This document shows positions 36,818-48,554 of a DNA stretch of 64,000 bases, one piece after another. Source of the stretch: Vitrella brassicaformis (lineage: Eukaryota > Sar > Vitrellaceae); NCBI GenBank assembly GCA_001179505.1, contig CDMY01000357.1:1-64000 (forward strand). The letters are read 5' to 3'. Within the stretch, counting starts at the first letter, position 1. The number at the start of each line of letters is the position of its first letter. Made by a program: the position numbers and the translations under genes. Under the pieces are notes generated by a model. The model did no database searches and was not told where the DNA came from. It saw only the letters and a list, made by a program, of their open reading frames with translations.

Positions 36818-38284
36818 TCATGGCCACGAGACGCTGCTCCCACCGCAGGGCCCACAACGTGTCGCGTCGGACGGCGGCCTCGGCCGGATTGATAGTGTCG
36901 TCCTGGGCCTCTGCTGCGGCAGCCTGCTGACCCGAGATGCTGCGATAAATTCTCGTAGAAGCCGCCCCTTACCAGGTGGCGCATCATCATCCCCGAGGCA
37001 AATGATGCCACCCCGCATCCCATGACCTCCGTATGCAGCAGCCTCTTTTGCCGCATCTTCTCGCTGAACTGGCGATGCGCCTCCCGCAGCTACCGCGGTG
37101 GCCTTGTCGTGTGTGGGCTCGATGCCCAGCCTGCTCTTCCAAACCGAGGCCGTCCGCTCATTGTCGGGCACTGCCAGGAGGCCCAGCTCAGGGGGCAGGG
37201 CAAAGTGCGTGAAGCGCGGGAGCTGACCGCGGGCCTCCCCCTCCTTCTCATTCAACACCACCTGGGCGTCCGAGCCATGCTGCTCTCACTCGGTCTCACC
37301 CTCTGGGCCGGTGATGGCGCCAGCGACGTCGAGTGGGAGAGGGGGCGGCAGGGGGAGGAGGACAGACCCAGAGGAAGACCTCCTTGCGCTGCAGGGCCAC
37401 CCAGTTAAACAACACAGCCTTCAGGAGGTTGTCAAGGGCGAAGAGGTTCGCCGACGTGCATGCCGTATGGTCCAGCGCAAACAGGGCAACGCCGCGCACC
37501 GCATTGGCGACTCTCTCGCGCAGGCTGGCGACGATTTCGTCCGTGAGTGAGCCGGAAGCCTCGCCGCTGATGGCCTTGAAATTAAACAGCTGCACGAAAT
37601 AGTGGTTGTCAACGTACTGACCCATGTCTGCAGTGGTCACAGACAGCACACACAAGACATATATGTACGCCTTCCTCTTGTCGCTGTGCAGTGTGTGTGA
37701 GACGTTTGCAGCCTACATTCGGGTTGACAGATGTCCATCCAGGGCATGGCCATGAACACGCACTCCTTCTCCGAAACCACCTCCTCCCCCCTCTTCTCTG
37801 TCAAAGTGGCGGGCGTATTGACGTCCGTTACACTTGCATAACAGGGCAGGAAGCCCCCGTCTGCAGAGTGGTTGCCGCCACCTTCTTCCCATGCCACCCA
37901 AGCGCCTCTGTGAGGTACCTGCTACCTCCTGAACTTGACCTCGGCAGCAAGTGACGCGACGTCATCGGCGCAGCGGTTCTTGAGGGCCCCGTTGGTTTCT
38001 CGGCGGATGATGACCACCTTGAAGGCTGCGTCTCGCTCGCCCGCCGTGCCCTTGAAAAGAGTGCCATGGTCCGCCTCGTGGGCCTTCTCAAACAGAGTCC
38101 AGGCCTCGCCGTTAGCCGCCGTCGAGACGAATGATGGCGACGCTGACGGAGATGCTGATCCCTGATGAAGGTTGTTTTCAGGGATAAACAAGGAGTGCGG
38201 GCTCTCTGCTGACGTCAGGCAGGCGCGGACCAGCCGATCCGCAGAGCAGGGCTCTGGCACTGGTTGAGGCTGCGCCCGGGACAC
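36818..38284 (-). CDS. Paralogue C: unknown protein, start not resolved
   Basis: Several exon-like blocks are clear. 38284-37926 encodes a Ser/Pro start and then EADHGTLFKGTAGERDAAFK and VVIIRR. Around 37700-37860 lies EKECVFMAMPWMDICQPE. An exon near 37370-37620 encodes YFVQLFNFKAISGEASGS and RERVANAVRGVALFAL. A last frame ends at 36818 with RFTHFALPPELGLLAVPDNE. No ATG starts the first block. GTLFKG...AAFKVV weakly recalls a kinase N-lobe, but I see no HRD or DFG motif. Function unknown; exon borders approximate. Confidence 0.4.
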
Positions 38285-38350
38285 GCCAAGCTTGGATACA
38301 AGTCGTCGAATATAAACTGTAGGCGGCGATATTCAAACTGAAGGAGACGA
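38233..38350. repeat. Second copy of the segment at 36584-36690
   Basis: Same ordered blocks as the copy at 36584, here lying inside the apparent first exon frame of paralogue C. Confidence 0.7.
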
Positions 38351-38469
38351 ACAGAGACACCGGGAGCAGGCAGATGCATGTGTGTATGTGGTATGCCTAT
38401 GTCTATGTGTGTATGTCTCGCTATATGTGAGTCAACGAATGTATCCTCTGTGAGACGCACACTGTGTGA

Positions 38470-40899
38470 GCAGGGCGAGCAGGCTTAGCACACGCACAGC
38501 GATGGCCACCTCCCTGCGGACCTCCTCGACGTCCCGGCCGACAGTGGGGCGGGATGGCGGGCGCTGATGGCCTTGAAGCTGCTGCCGGCTGTGACGAATC
38601 GGCGAAGACGTGGCGGGACTCCTGCCTGGCGCTCTCGCCTCTCTCCCTGTGAGCATCATTGTTGTCGATCTGAAGGAAGTCGACGCCCTCCAAGAACTTC
38701 CTGCCGCTCTCGATAAGGACACGCATGCGCCTCACCAGCTCGTGGCTCTGCGCGAATGGTCAATGCAGGTGTACGAGCCGACGATGCGTTTTGTCCTCTC
38801 ACCGATTCAAATGAGCCAGACGGGGTCGATTCAGCACCAGCACCCATCACCATCATCTGCACGAGGTGTTGGATATGCAGGCAGACAAGTGACCTTTCAT
38901 GGCTCTCTCTTGCTTTGGTTACCTGTCACGGCAACGTCTGTTTTAATCTGGGCGGGCGGCGAGATGGCTGCAATGTCGGGGCCACTTGCAGAAGACGGCT
39001 CGCCACCTGCAGAGCAACACATCCCATATGTGCGTACGATACGAGAGTGTGTGTGTATCGCTCCATTTATCTATCGTCAAGTCGGTGTGTGAGCCGCTCT
39101 AGTAGCTATCGATCGCTTACCTGTGGATGCGGGCACAATCATGTCAGCGCCGCCAACACTATCCCCGACACGACCTACAGGCCGCGGCGCACAGCACGCA
39201 GGCAGACATGTGAGTGACACTTGTGTGCAGCCAGCCGTCGTGTGCCATGCCCGGCGTCTCGCGTACCGATGTCCATGCGATACGCTCCACGACCTGAGGA
39301 GTGCCCTCCACACAAACGGTGGGACATACAGCCAAAACACGCAACACATCCATACACACGTGTGCGTGGGTGGTGTGTGTACATACCTCCACTCTATACA
39401 GCCGCAGCTGCTGCTGCAGGGTGTTGTGCAGCATCCTCATCTAGGACGAGAGAAGGCACGACAGCTCAATGCTGTACTCATTCGTGGCGTCTTTCCTTAC
39501 CTAACTGATCCGCGAGGTCGCTCAGTGACTCTCCGAAATCATTATCGCCTAAGTGCACAACCGGCATGAGAAAAGTGTGCTTCTCTGTGCGTTGTGTGAT
39601 GTGCGAACCGCCTTCTGGAATATCGCTGCAGGACAAAGCCGTCAGGCGGTATAGGCGCTACGGTTCAAACAACAAGACGACATCAGACACCTCAATGCTA
39701 TGCATACCTACCCACTCACCATTCGACGACGAGGGGCCGGGCGCGTCATCAAACGGGATGGTGCCTAAACAGCAACGCACAATCATGTGACAAGTGTCAA
39801 CCAGTCACTTTCTGCATCGTCCGCGTTGTGTTTGAGCATCTCACCAAAGTTGCTGGCGCTCGCTGCAGCACACACGGCCTGCACACGCACAGACACACGC
39901 ACAGACACACAGTCAAAAAGGGACGTCCGTATTCAAAGGCAAAGTGCCGTGGATCCGTGTCTGCCTGTCTTATCTGTCTTTGGTGTGATGCCGTCAGTCC
40001 GTCCGTCTACCTGTGGCCCTTGGAATGGTGTGTCCTCCTCCTCTTCCTCTTTCTCCTCATCGTCATCGTCGTCGAGCTCCTGATGCACAAACATCAGCGA
40101 ATGGGCTTCATTTGTGTGGCTCATTCCAGTGACTGTACGTTCAATGCTGCTGCTGCTGCTCCGAAGAGTCAGTCGGTCGGTGTCACTGTGCCGTCGACGC
40201 GCGCCAGGAAGGTGTGCAGCCCCGTGACGATGTGTGAGTGGGAGGCACTGAGGCGGCGCACAAGGGCTGTGAAGGGAGGGGGAGGCGCGATGTGCGGAGC
40301 CGTCGAGAAGAGTGCAGTGAAGGGCGGAAGGATCTCGGCCAGCCGTCGTTGCTCATCGGCTCTGCTCAGGATGATGGCGATGTCTAGCTCCTCGGCCTCG
40401 ATGGGCAGCTCTCGACTATACGTGAGCCCGCCCGCCAAACAGAGAAACCAAACACAAACAGACAGGCCGTGTCTGCTGCGATGGGCTCGATGCGCGCCAT
40501 TAGGGCGTCATTGAAGTCCCTCTTCTCTTCGTCGCTCATCGTCATGTCCTCCCCCACAATATTGAGCTCCCTGCGATGAACAATGCGCTCCTCGGCCTGA
40601 ACACGACAGCACGCATTCATCAATATCCCGTTGTTCTCTGCTCCCAATGGCTCTTGTCTTCCCCAACCTTCTCCAAGATTGCCTACCTCGAAAGGCATTC
40701 TGTCAACGGCCTTGGCAACGTCTTCATCGGTGGTCCGGTGGGCGGCGAGGACGGCCCGAACAGCCGCAAAGTCCTCAGGCGCCGGCTGGTTGCGAGGGTC
40801 GTTGATCTACCGTCGGTGGTCCTCCATGACTTGCCGGCCGTAGGGGCTGTTGAAGGGGTCGTCGGACCAAATGGCCATGGGACGACGGCTCGTCGACAT
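38470..40899 (-). pseudogene. Paralogue B: multi-exon family member with in-frame stop
   Basis: Exon 1 (40899-40687) starts MSTSRRPMAIWSDDPFNSPY and ends DRMPFE, but codon 31 is TAG within otherwise conserved sequence. Supported exons in phase: 40596 to ~40475 (AEERIVHRRELNIVGED), 40415-40187 (AEELDIAIILSRADEQRRLA), 40079-40011 (acidic tract), 39878-39809, 39764-39716, 39625-39501 (PVVHLGDNDFGESLSDLADQ). Further blocks continue to ~38470. There FKAIS and the following REVAIAVRVLSLLALL resemble paralogue C but are in different frames. So B spans both the A-like start and the C-like end, and is damaged. Function unknown. A readthrough TAG is the alternative. Confidence 0.45.
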
Positions 40900-42427
40900 T
40901 TGCACTCTCAAATCTGAAATTCGGAGGGGCGGGAGGGCAAAGCGGACGACACAAGCCAATCGATCAGGCGAAAAAAGAGAAACGGAAGACCTGTGGCTGG
41001 AACGAGAGCTGAATACGTCACCTATTAACAGTTCTGTCGAAAATGATGAAGAAATGCGGGTTTATTGCGATCTCTCTCCGTCTCCGTTTCTCGGAAAATC
41101 TCGCCGCGGTTGAGGGGCAGATGAAGTCAGATTAATTGTCAGATGAGATGTCATGACGTCTTCATTTCTCGCGTCAAGTACTGTACAGCAGGCTGAGCGC
41201 GCGCTGCGTGAATCGTCGCCGCACAACCCTTGTCAATTCATTCTAAGAGAGAGAACCGATGCCACAACGGTAAAGTGAGGTCGAGGAACGGCGAGACCAG
41301 CTTACGCACAGCTAAAGGAAGCGATGCCACCCAGCCAGCAATGGGACACGCCAAAATCCATCAGTGCATGAGTGCGACCCGACCGCAGCAATACCCACCA
41401 CACATTATGTCGGCTGCCTCTCCAGTGTCTCGCTTCCTCTTCGGAGCGAGTGAAGGAGGCAGAGCAGGACATCCAATGGCACCCAACAGTGACATATCGA
41501 TCGACATTCATTCATATAAGCACACAGGCAGACAGAAGAGAGAGGTAGATGCGGTGAGCACGCCAAGCCGGTTGAAAGAAAAATCAGCACCCCCGTGGAT
41601 CCTTCAAACGTAAGCGAGCACACGCACATGCAATAAGAGGTGATGTAGGAAGGAAGGACGCCTCTGAGAGGCAGGCACCCATGTACACGCAGACACGCAC
41701 AGGGGGAAACAGACAGGACAAACACTCAGCTAGAGGAGCGCTGACGGCTCCTCTTCCCCCAATCTGTCGGGGCCAACTGTACAGAGCACCCATACATCCA
41801 TCACGCAGTCAGCTAGGTAAGTTAACTGCGAGAGCACCGCATCAAGTGCAGCACTCGCGCGTCGAGCGAATTCAGCGAGAGCGTTGAGCATGGATGTCAT
41901 GTCTATGGTACAGCAGGCAAGAAGTATGCATGTCCCTGGATGGATGGATGGATGAAGGGAGCGCGCTTCCCATTTACTCGCTGGGCAAAAAAAGCGCCCA
42001 AGGAAGCAACGCCAGCCGTGTTCGTGCGTGGCACATCGAGAGGAGGGAAGAGACAGGCAGGGGACAGGTAAGTGCATTCATCGGAATGCGATTGACCAAT
42101 CACAGATGGAATCAGAGGAATGAAGACAGAGGAATGAAGAGGGTCAAAAGAGAGAAGCCCGCCCCCCGGCCCTTCAACATGCCCTTGTTGCTATGTCTGC
42201 CCCATGCCTCATCTCGAAGTTATCGCAGTCTCATTCCGCTGTAACTTCGTGATTGCCGCAGGGGTAGTGACACAGCCAACGAGAGCAATCGAAGGAAAGA
42301 AGAGAACCCGTAACCCTGCCACCTCACCTATTGCGATACCCACACTGACACGCAAACTTCCCGCCCTCTCTACTTCCTTCCTTGGCCCATTCATTCACGT
42401 AGCTATGTACATGTAATGTGTACATAT
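40900..42427. other. 1.5-kb intergenic region, no gene recognised
   Basis: Open frames are short and lack splice support or motifs. TGGA run near 41938-41953. It separates the damaged family from conserved genes. Confidence 0.5.
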
Positions 42428-44038
42428 CTATGCCATGATGAGCTGTGCTTCGATCTGCCCTCTCAGGCGGCCGTCCCTGTCGCTCTCGTGTGTCTTGAAG
42501 AGCACCTCGTCCACACTTGTGGTCGAGTTGAGCACAAACTGTGTAGGGGGCCAGGCAGGTACAGCCCTGAAGACGCACATAAAGCATGACCGACACATGC
42601 CATCCATGACATAGGAATGTATGTGTCCGTGCGCTCTCACGGACCATGAGCAGGCCTCCTCAATCTTGACGGTGTTGGTGTGCATCTTGGCTCTGAACCA
42701 GCCTCGCTCTCCCCAGTAGGTTCCCCAGCTGTTGCGGACGATCCAGTACTCCTCGCCCTCACTGCCACACGAGACAAGACACCAACCAGAGACAGGAAAG
42801 GAATCCATCCACTTGTGTGCGTGTGTGTGTGGTTAGGCTTACTCGGTGACTCCCCATCCGACGACACTGATGATGTGGTTGATTTCCACACCAGGGTCAG
42901 TCACAATGCCACCTGCACTCACAACCATACCCACGGCACAACACATGCCCGGCCGGCCATTCTCCCTTGCCCCTCTCGTTTTGTCTTGTCACTCACCGGA
43001 GTAATCATCGATGGGATCGGAGTCCACGCCGCATGCGATCGGTCCCCTCTTGTAGATCTCAGCCTTCATGGCCTGCACGCCGCTGATGGCGCCGTACTCT
43101 GTGACAAAGTACTTGAGATACCGCGGCTGGGGCGTGCAGTTGGTGGGGCCGGGGGGATTCCAGCACGTTAGGCACTTGTGCTTGTCACTGCACTTTAGAT
43201 CTACAGCCTCGTACACTTGGCTGTCAAAGAGACAATGGCAAGAAAGCACCTTGCTTGCATACAAACGCTGTCTGTGCATCCATCTAGGTTACCATGTGTC
43301 GTCAGGGATGCCGTTGTCTGCCACGTACTTATAGGCACCCAGGTCCGTGCCGCCCCAGCACGTCCCCGCCTCCTCGCCACAGTTCAGGATGTCCTGGATT
43401 GACAGATTGCTGCAGCACCGACAGAGGGAGTGACGCGTATGAGAGGGAAAAAACGGCTGACACGTTCGTTGCAGGCTCACATGTCGGGCCATTCTGCCTT
43501 CCTTTTGATCTTGATGCGGTCCGCGAGCGCAGACATCGTCCCATGAGCCCTGAAGGTGTCACAAAGGAACAAACGATCCATCCCTTGTGCTGCACAGCCT
43601 GTCTGTCTTTGTGTCAGCCGGCCAACATGGATGCGTACCAGCAGGAGCCGCAGTAGACGGGGATGTGCTGATTCAGGTCTTTGGTGATGAAGTTCGAGCC
43701 GCTGACATTGCGCCAATCCCAGGTCTTGGGAAGCTCCTCGGCCATCATATACACGTGGGGTGGCGTGCTGAGGACCATCTGGGGCAGCGTGGACCTGATG
43801 ATGTGACACAAACAGACACAAACACACAATAGGTGGAGAGAAGAAGCTACACACACCTCCACATTCTCAGAGCTTGCCCTCCTCACCTCTCCGGCATCCT
43901 GTAATTGGGGTTGAAGCAGCCGTACTTCCTCGTGCCGGCCGGCCTGGGTGCACCTTGCATCCCCTTGGCCGCCGTGTGGCTGCCACTCACCCCCAACACA
44001 ACGCCAACCAACACCAGCAGGCAAAGTCGCAACGCCAT
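42428..44038 (-). CDS. CTSZ: Cathepsin Z/X-like cysteine carboxypeptidase
   Basis: Eight exons (44038-43887, 43794-43639, 43549-43481, 43409-43293, 43220-42997, 42912-42843, 42761-42645, 42566-42428) give 347 aa. Signal peptide [19 protein letters not shown]. The start of the mature enzyme, [12 protein letters not shown], and [22 protein letters not shown] place the nucleophile Cys at ~102. The [11 protein letters not shown] form and the short propeptide are cathepsin Z hallmarks; papain-like endopeptidases differ. The catalytic His is in [12 protein letters not shown] (~252) and the Asn in [15 protein letters not shown] (~273). Cysteines in [11 protein letters not shown] and CLTCWNPP support the fold. 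The C-terminus extends ~45 residues past the usual end ([13 protein letters not shown]...), function unknown. Lysosomal or secreted carboxypeptidase. Divergent with IMP3. Confidence 0.93.
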
Positions 44039-44146
44039 CGTTTGCAGCTGGTCCTTCAGCAATATGTTGCCGGTGAGGGTCCGATTAATCACGAGTCGGG
44101 GAGTGGTGTAGAGTGGTGTTTCCGCAAGATTCGCTTTTCGGCGGGT

Positions 44147-44183
44147 GCGAGCTTAAAAGGAAGCTCGCAAGGATAGCTCGCGC
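44147..44183. promoter_or_regulatory. Cluster of three GCTCGC-core elements
   Basis: GCGAGCTT (44147-44154), AAGCTCGCAA (44161-44170) and AGCTCGCGC (44175-44183) lie within 37 bp in the 183-bp region between the cathepsin Z start (44038) and the IMP3 start (44222). It is the densest cluster in the window. Confidence 0.5.
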
Positions 44184-44221
44184 TTTTTACCGCTCTCTTC
44201 TCTTTCCCCTCCTTTTTTGGG

Positions 44222-45191
44222 ATGCGTCAGCTGAAGCACCACGAGAAGAAGCTGCTGAAAAAGGTTGACTTTCTGTCGTGGAAGTCGGATGACAATATCC
44301 GTGAGGTCAGGATCCTCAGGCGGCACTACATTCAAGACAGGGAGGACTACACCAAGTAAGACAACACCAAACATCGATGGCGAAAGCAAGGGAAGGGAAT
44401 GAAGCCATGTGGTTGCTGTGTGTGGAATGTGATGGGTTTGTGCAGGTACAACAAGTTGTGTGGGCTGATAACCAAGGTGGTGGCCGCGTTGAGGAAGCTC
44501 AAGCCTAACGACGAGTACCGGATCAAAATGACACAGATACTACTCGACAAACTGTGAGCAGACACGCATCACGCGCACATCCGGCAATGAGCGGGTGTGT
44601 GTTGTCCGTGCCTGCCTGCCTGCCTGCATCCATCCATCCGTCTGTCCATCAGACACGGGATGGGTGTGCTATCCAATCGGAAGACCCTCGACGGCGTGGA
44701 CAAGATCCCCGCGTCTGCCTTTTGCCGACGGCGGCTGGCCGTGTTGCTGGTGCAGCTCAAATTCTGCGAGAACCTCAAACAGGCAGTCGGATACATCGAA
44801 CAAGGACGTAATGATCACACACACACTCACACACGCACCCACATATGATGGCATGGCAGGAAGGCATCTGCCTCCCTCGTTGATGGAGGCCCAATGGGTT
44901 GTGTGCTCTCTGTGGATGCCCCAAATGCAGATGTGCGTGTGGGCCCTGATGTGGTCAAGAACCCTGCCCTACATGTCACTCGTGATATGGAGGACCACAT
45001 CACTTGGGCACAGGGATCTGCCATCAAAAGGTATACACACAGAAAGACATGCACCGGCTGGTCCGGATGACCGGGATGGGACTGGTTGGTGGGTTTGCCT
45101 CTGTCGCCCTGTCTGTCTGTGCGTCGATTCATTCAGGCACGTTAGTCGGTTCAACGAGTCACTGGATGACTTCGAGCTCATGGGCACGTGA
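44222..45191 (+). CDS. IMP3: U3 small nucleolar ribonucleoprotein IMP3
   Basis: Five exons (44222-44355, 44446-44553, 44653-44807, 44931-45030, 45137-45191) encode 183 aa, one short of human IMP3. It begins [20 protein letters not shown], has [55 protein letters not shown] and an S4-like [15 protein letters not shown] block, and ends [18 protein letters not shown]. It acts in the nucleolus with IMP4 and MPP10 in the small-subunit processome, promoting U3 base pairing with pre-rRNA. Every junction is in phase and lands in conserved sequence. Confidence 0.95.
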
Positions 45192-45434
45192 GCACGTGAG
45201 CAGCTTAGCTCGGGGAATCTGAGGGCCGCTCCATACATGCCGCCATTATAAAGGATGGGCGATGCGAGAAATGATTGGGTGTGGATTGGGCGGCACTTTG
45301 CTGAGTGTGGGCTGGGGATGCTCAGATCTCTTTGTGACGGACAGAGAAGACCTGTAGATAGTCTAGCAGGGGCCCCCAGCCAGGGGGCTCGAGACTTCTT
45401 CGAATTTCCTTCCGCTCCTTCCCCAAACGAAAAA

Positions 45435-48333
45435 ATGTCGTTGTTGGTGACATCGTTTGAGTCTCAGCTGGCCGTGGCACTCGACGCGCCACTCGATGGC
45501 CAGGACGATGACAAGCCGGCTCCGGACAAGGACATTCCAGCTCTCACTGGCCCCATGACGGACTCGTGCGTCATGAGCCACCTGGAGCAATTCATCAGGG
45601 CGTTGAAGGACTCCGAGCGAGCCCGTCGCAACCAGCACGCCAGCCGCGTCGTCCATAGAGTGGAGAAGGACCTCAACCGGTTTGTTACATCCATTCAGGT
45701 GTGCGCCACGCAAGCAACCGTGGGACGCAACCAACCGTGGGGGAAGGAGATGCAGTGCCTTCCTGTGAATGGATTGTGTGTGCAGAGCAGCTTCGCTGCG
45801 CTGCGGAACGAGGCTGAAAAGCTCAGGCACAAACTGCACGAAAAGGTGGCTTACTGTGTGGATGGGTGGCGGATGAATGGGGGATTAATTATCTGGGGTG
45901 GTTTTGTGTGCATGCAGGACTCTGAGCTTCAGTCCCTCCGGCGTCGGTACGCAGGACTGAAGAAATACGCGAGGTGCGTGTCACTCTTCAGCCATCCATT
46001 CTGAAAGCCCCATAGCCTTGGTGTGTGTGTCTCTCCCTCCGTCAACACAGGCAGCAGGAGGAGTTGGTCAAGAAGTACCAATCGGCGTCCAGCGAGGATG
46101 TCACCAAAGACGTAGCAGCGGCACCAGTTCCGCCTCCCGAGAACCCCCAGGCCAGCACCATTTCATCCTCAACGGTCGAGGCGGCAGCCGAGCCTGTCTC
46201 ACCCCGCAACTCACACGCGTCTGTTGCGTCGCTGCCCCAGGAGCCGCAGCAACAGCAGCTTGTTAACGAGAGCACCAGAGTGGAGGTGCCCCCCGAGCAG
46301 CGCCGCGACGTGTTGTTGCGTGCTGTGCGTCGTCAGCTGGAGGTGTCGTGGCAGCAGAATGCCGAACTCAGGCGCACTGTTGAAGCCCTCAAGAAGGAGA
46401 GGGAATTCAGCGCTGAGGAGGCGCGCAACCTCAGATGGGAGGCATGGAAGATGAGAACGGTAAGCAGCCAGCCAGACACCGGGAGGGAGGGATGGAAAGC
46501 ATGGATATATGTCATTAATGTCAGGCGCTGGCTCGTTCGTATCGGCCCATGACGTGCAGCTGGGAGACCAAGGACCGCATGAGAGACCGGTTCGCCTTCA
46601 AGACACGCTACATGCGGTCTGCCGCGGGGCAAAGGACGCCGGACATCCGGCTGCTGCGCCCCCCCACGCATCATACACCGAGAGCGGCCCTGACCGACGA
46701 CGAAACCGACTCTGCGACGGAAGACGAGGGCCTGCGGATTGCCCTGGCTCACTCCCGACAGAAGGCCTCTATGTGCCAGAGGCTCAGTGGCAGCCTCGTC
46801 GCCTTCTGCCAGCAGCTGTTGAGCCTCACTGGATGCCCGCTGTGTCAGGAGGACCTGCAGAAACCCATGGTGGTCATCCCGTGTGGACACGTACTGTGCC
46901 ACAAGTGCTGCAAGGAGGTCTTGCAGGTGGGCCGTGAGCACGGGCATATGGAAGCGAAGGATGTCCCATCCCGGACATCCAGCATTGTCCACGAACCGCG
47001 TGAAGTGGTGCGTGGAGCTGTGAGCCTCTCATCTGCACCCCCAAGACAGGTGAGTGAGTATCTGTCCGCCCTCCCAATCGAACTTAGTAATCGCATCTGG
47101 CTGTCTGTCTGTCTTTCTATCTGTGTCGGTCAACGACGGTCATTCAGGAGTGCATAGAGTGCTCTGCGTGTCCGGTGTGTCTGATGAGGTGCCCCGAGAT
47201 GGTGCAGCCGTCCTCGAGCATGCTGGTAGAGGTGAAGCTGCTGACCCTGCTCTTGTCACGTCTGAGCAGTCTGCCGGCGACCATGCCGCCGCTGGAGGCC
47301 ATGGTCCATCTGCAGGGCGACACACTCAGGCTGAAACGAAGGTGGGGGAATACACAAGCGGGGGGAGAGAGGCACACACAGAGACTGTCTGTCTGTGTTG
47401 GGTGTCTGTCTCATGTCATGATCGATCTGGCAGTATCGCTAGCCAGACGGCGCCTCCATCACGGCAGGGCCGCAGTCGGCACCAGGTCAAGCAGGCCAGG
47501 GAGGTGCGCAAGAGAGTTCGGCGCATATATCAGATGCTGAGGGGAGGTCCTAGGAAGACTCACCTACGACGTTCGTGGGCCATGCCATACCCACCGCATA
47601 TGGGGATGGGCATGGGCATGGGCGGCTTCGGCCTCCCATACCCATACCCCCAACCATGGACATGCCCCCCCTTCTCTGTCCATCCTCCATCTTCTCTTCC
47701 CGAGCCACGCACTCTGTCTGCCGCCCCGCCAGCTGCTGCCTATGGCCCACCACCCGGTATGTCTGTGTCTCTCCCCGTCCCTCCCTCCGCCAACAAGCGC
47801 CCTGTGACAGCTCCAGCGGCAAAGGACACCTCACCCACGGCACATCTGCCGCCCCTGGTCCCCCCGCCTCTGCCCCCCTCCCCGTCTGTCAACGCCTTTG
47901 GGATGCCCGTGCCATCCTCGGAGGGGCAGCCGTCGCCGATGATGATGTCGGCCTCATCGGCCTGGCATCCCTTCCCCCCGCAGCCAGATCCACTTGCAAA
48001 TGGCCTCCCTCCTCTGCCTGTGGGGATGGCGGGCATGCCCCCCTCCATGCCCCCCAACATCCCGATGGGTCTGTTCCACCGGATGCCGATGGACGAGGAG
48101 GTCGATGACGGCAGGGACGACGGCATACCTAACGCATGGCTCATGTCACTACGGAGGGCGGGAGACATGGCCTACAGGTGGGCTGAGACAGACGCCTCTC
48201 TGCCCTGCCTATACATACCCACCCATACGTCTGTCTCTGTCCCCCCTGTCATGGTGTGTGCAGCCCGAGTGCGTTTGAGCAGCGGCGATTGCCCAAGGTG
48301 ATGCACTCCACCATGACGGTGACCAAAAGGTAG
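45435..48333 (+). CDS. RING-finger protein with coiled coil and Pro-rich tail
   Basis: Eight exons (45435-45698, 45786-45845, 45918-45973, 46051-46459, 46525-47049, 47148-47341, 47434-48177, 48264-48333) give 773 aa. Residues ~60-140 and ~200-265 are charged heptad-like coiled coil. A C3HC4 RING follows: CPLC (367, 370), CGHVLCHKC (383, H385, 388, 391) and, after a ~48-residue Ser/Arg/Val insertion, CIECSACPVC (final pair likely 446 and 449). The RING is split by an intron. The last ~270 residues are Pro/Met/Gly rich (MGMGMGMGG). Probable E3 ubiquitin ligase; substrate unknown. The ATG at 45435 has AAAATG context; an upstream in-frame start at 45255 is only 63 bp from IMP3's stop and less likely. 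Confidence 0.8.
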
Positions 48334-48554
48334 CTCCATCCGCAGCAGTGTAGTGGTGCTCTGAATGCATTCATGGATCGTTTCAATCGACCGACTCACA
48401 GACGATTTCATGTGTGAGTCCATCTATGGGCGCATACATCGACATGGTCTGCATGTAGTTGGCACAATGCTCGCTGTACATGAATTCATGTACCGCCGGC
48501 TGACTCGGTGAACATCACCAGCCAACAGCACCAGTCAACACCTATGGGCTGGCG

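Noticed and set aside
37926-38165. Protein kinase N-lobe in paralogue C
   Set aside because: Only a weak G-x-L-F-K-G...A-F-K-V-V resemblance; no HRD, DFG or APE motif could be found.
45255-45434. Upstream start for the RING gene
   Set aside because: Extension is 60 residues without features, begins 63 bp after the IMP3 stop and would leave no promoter; 45435 has better context.
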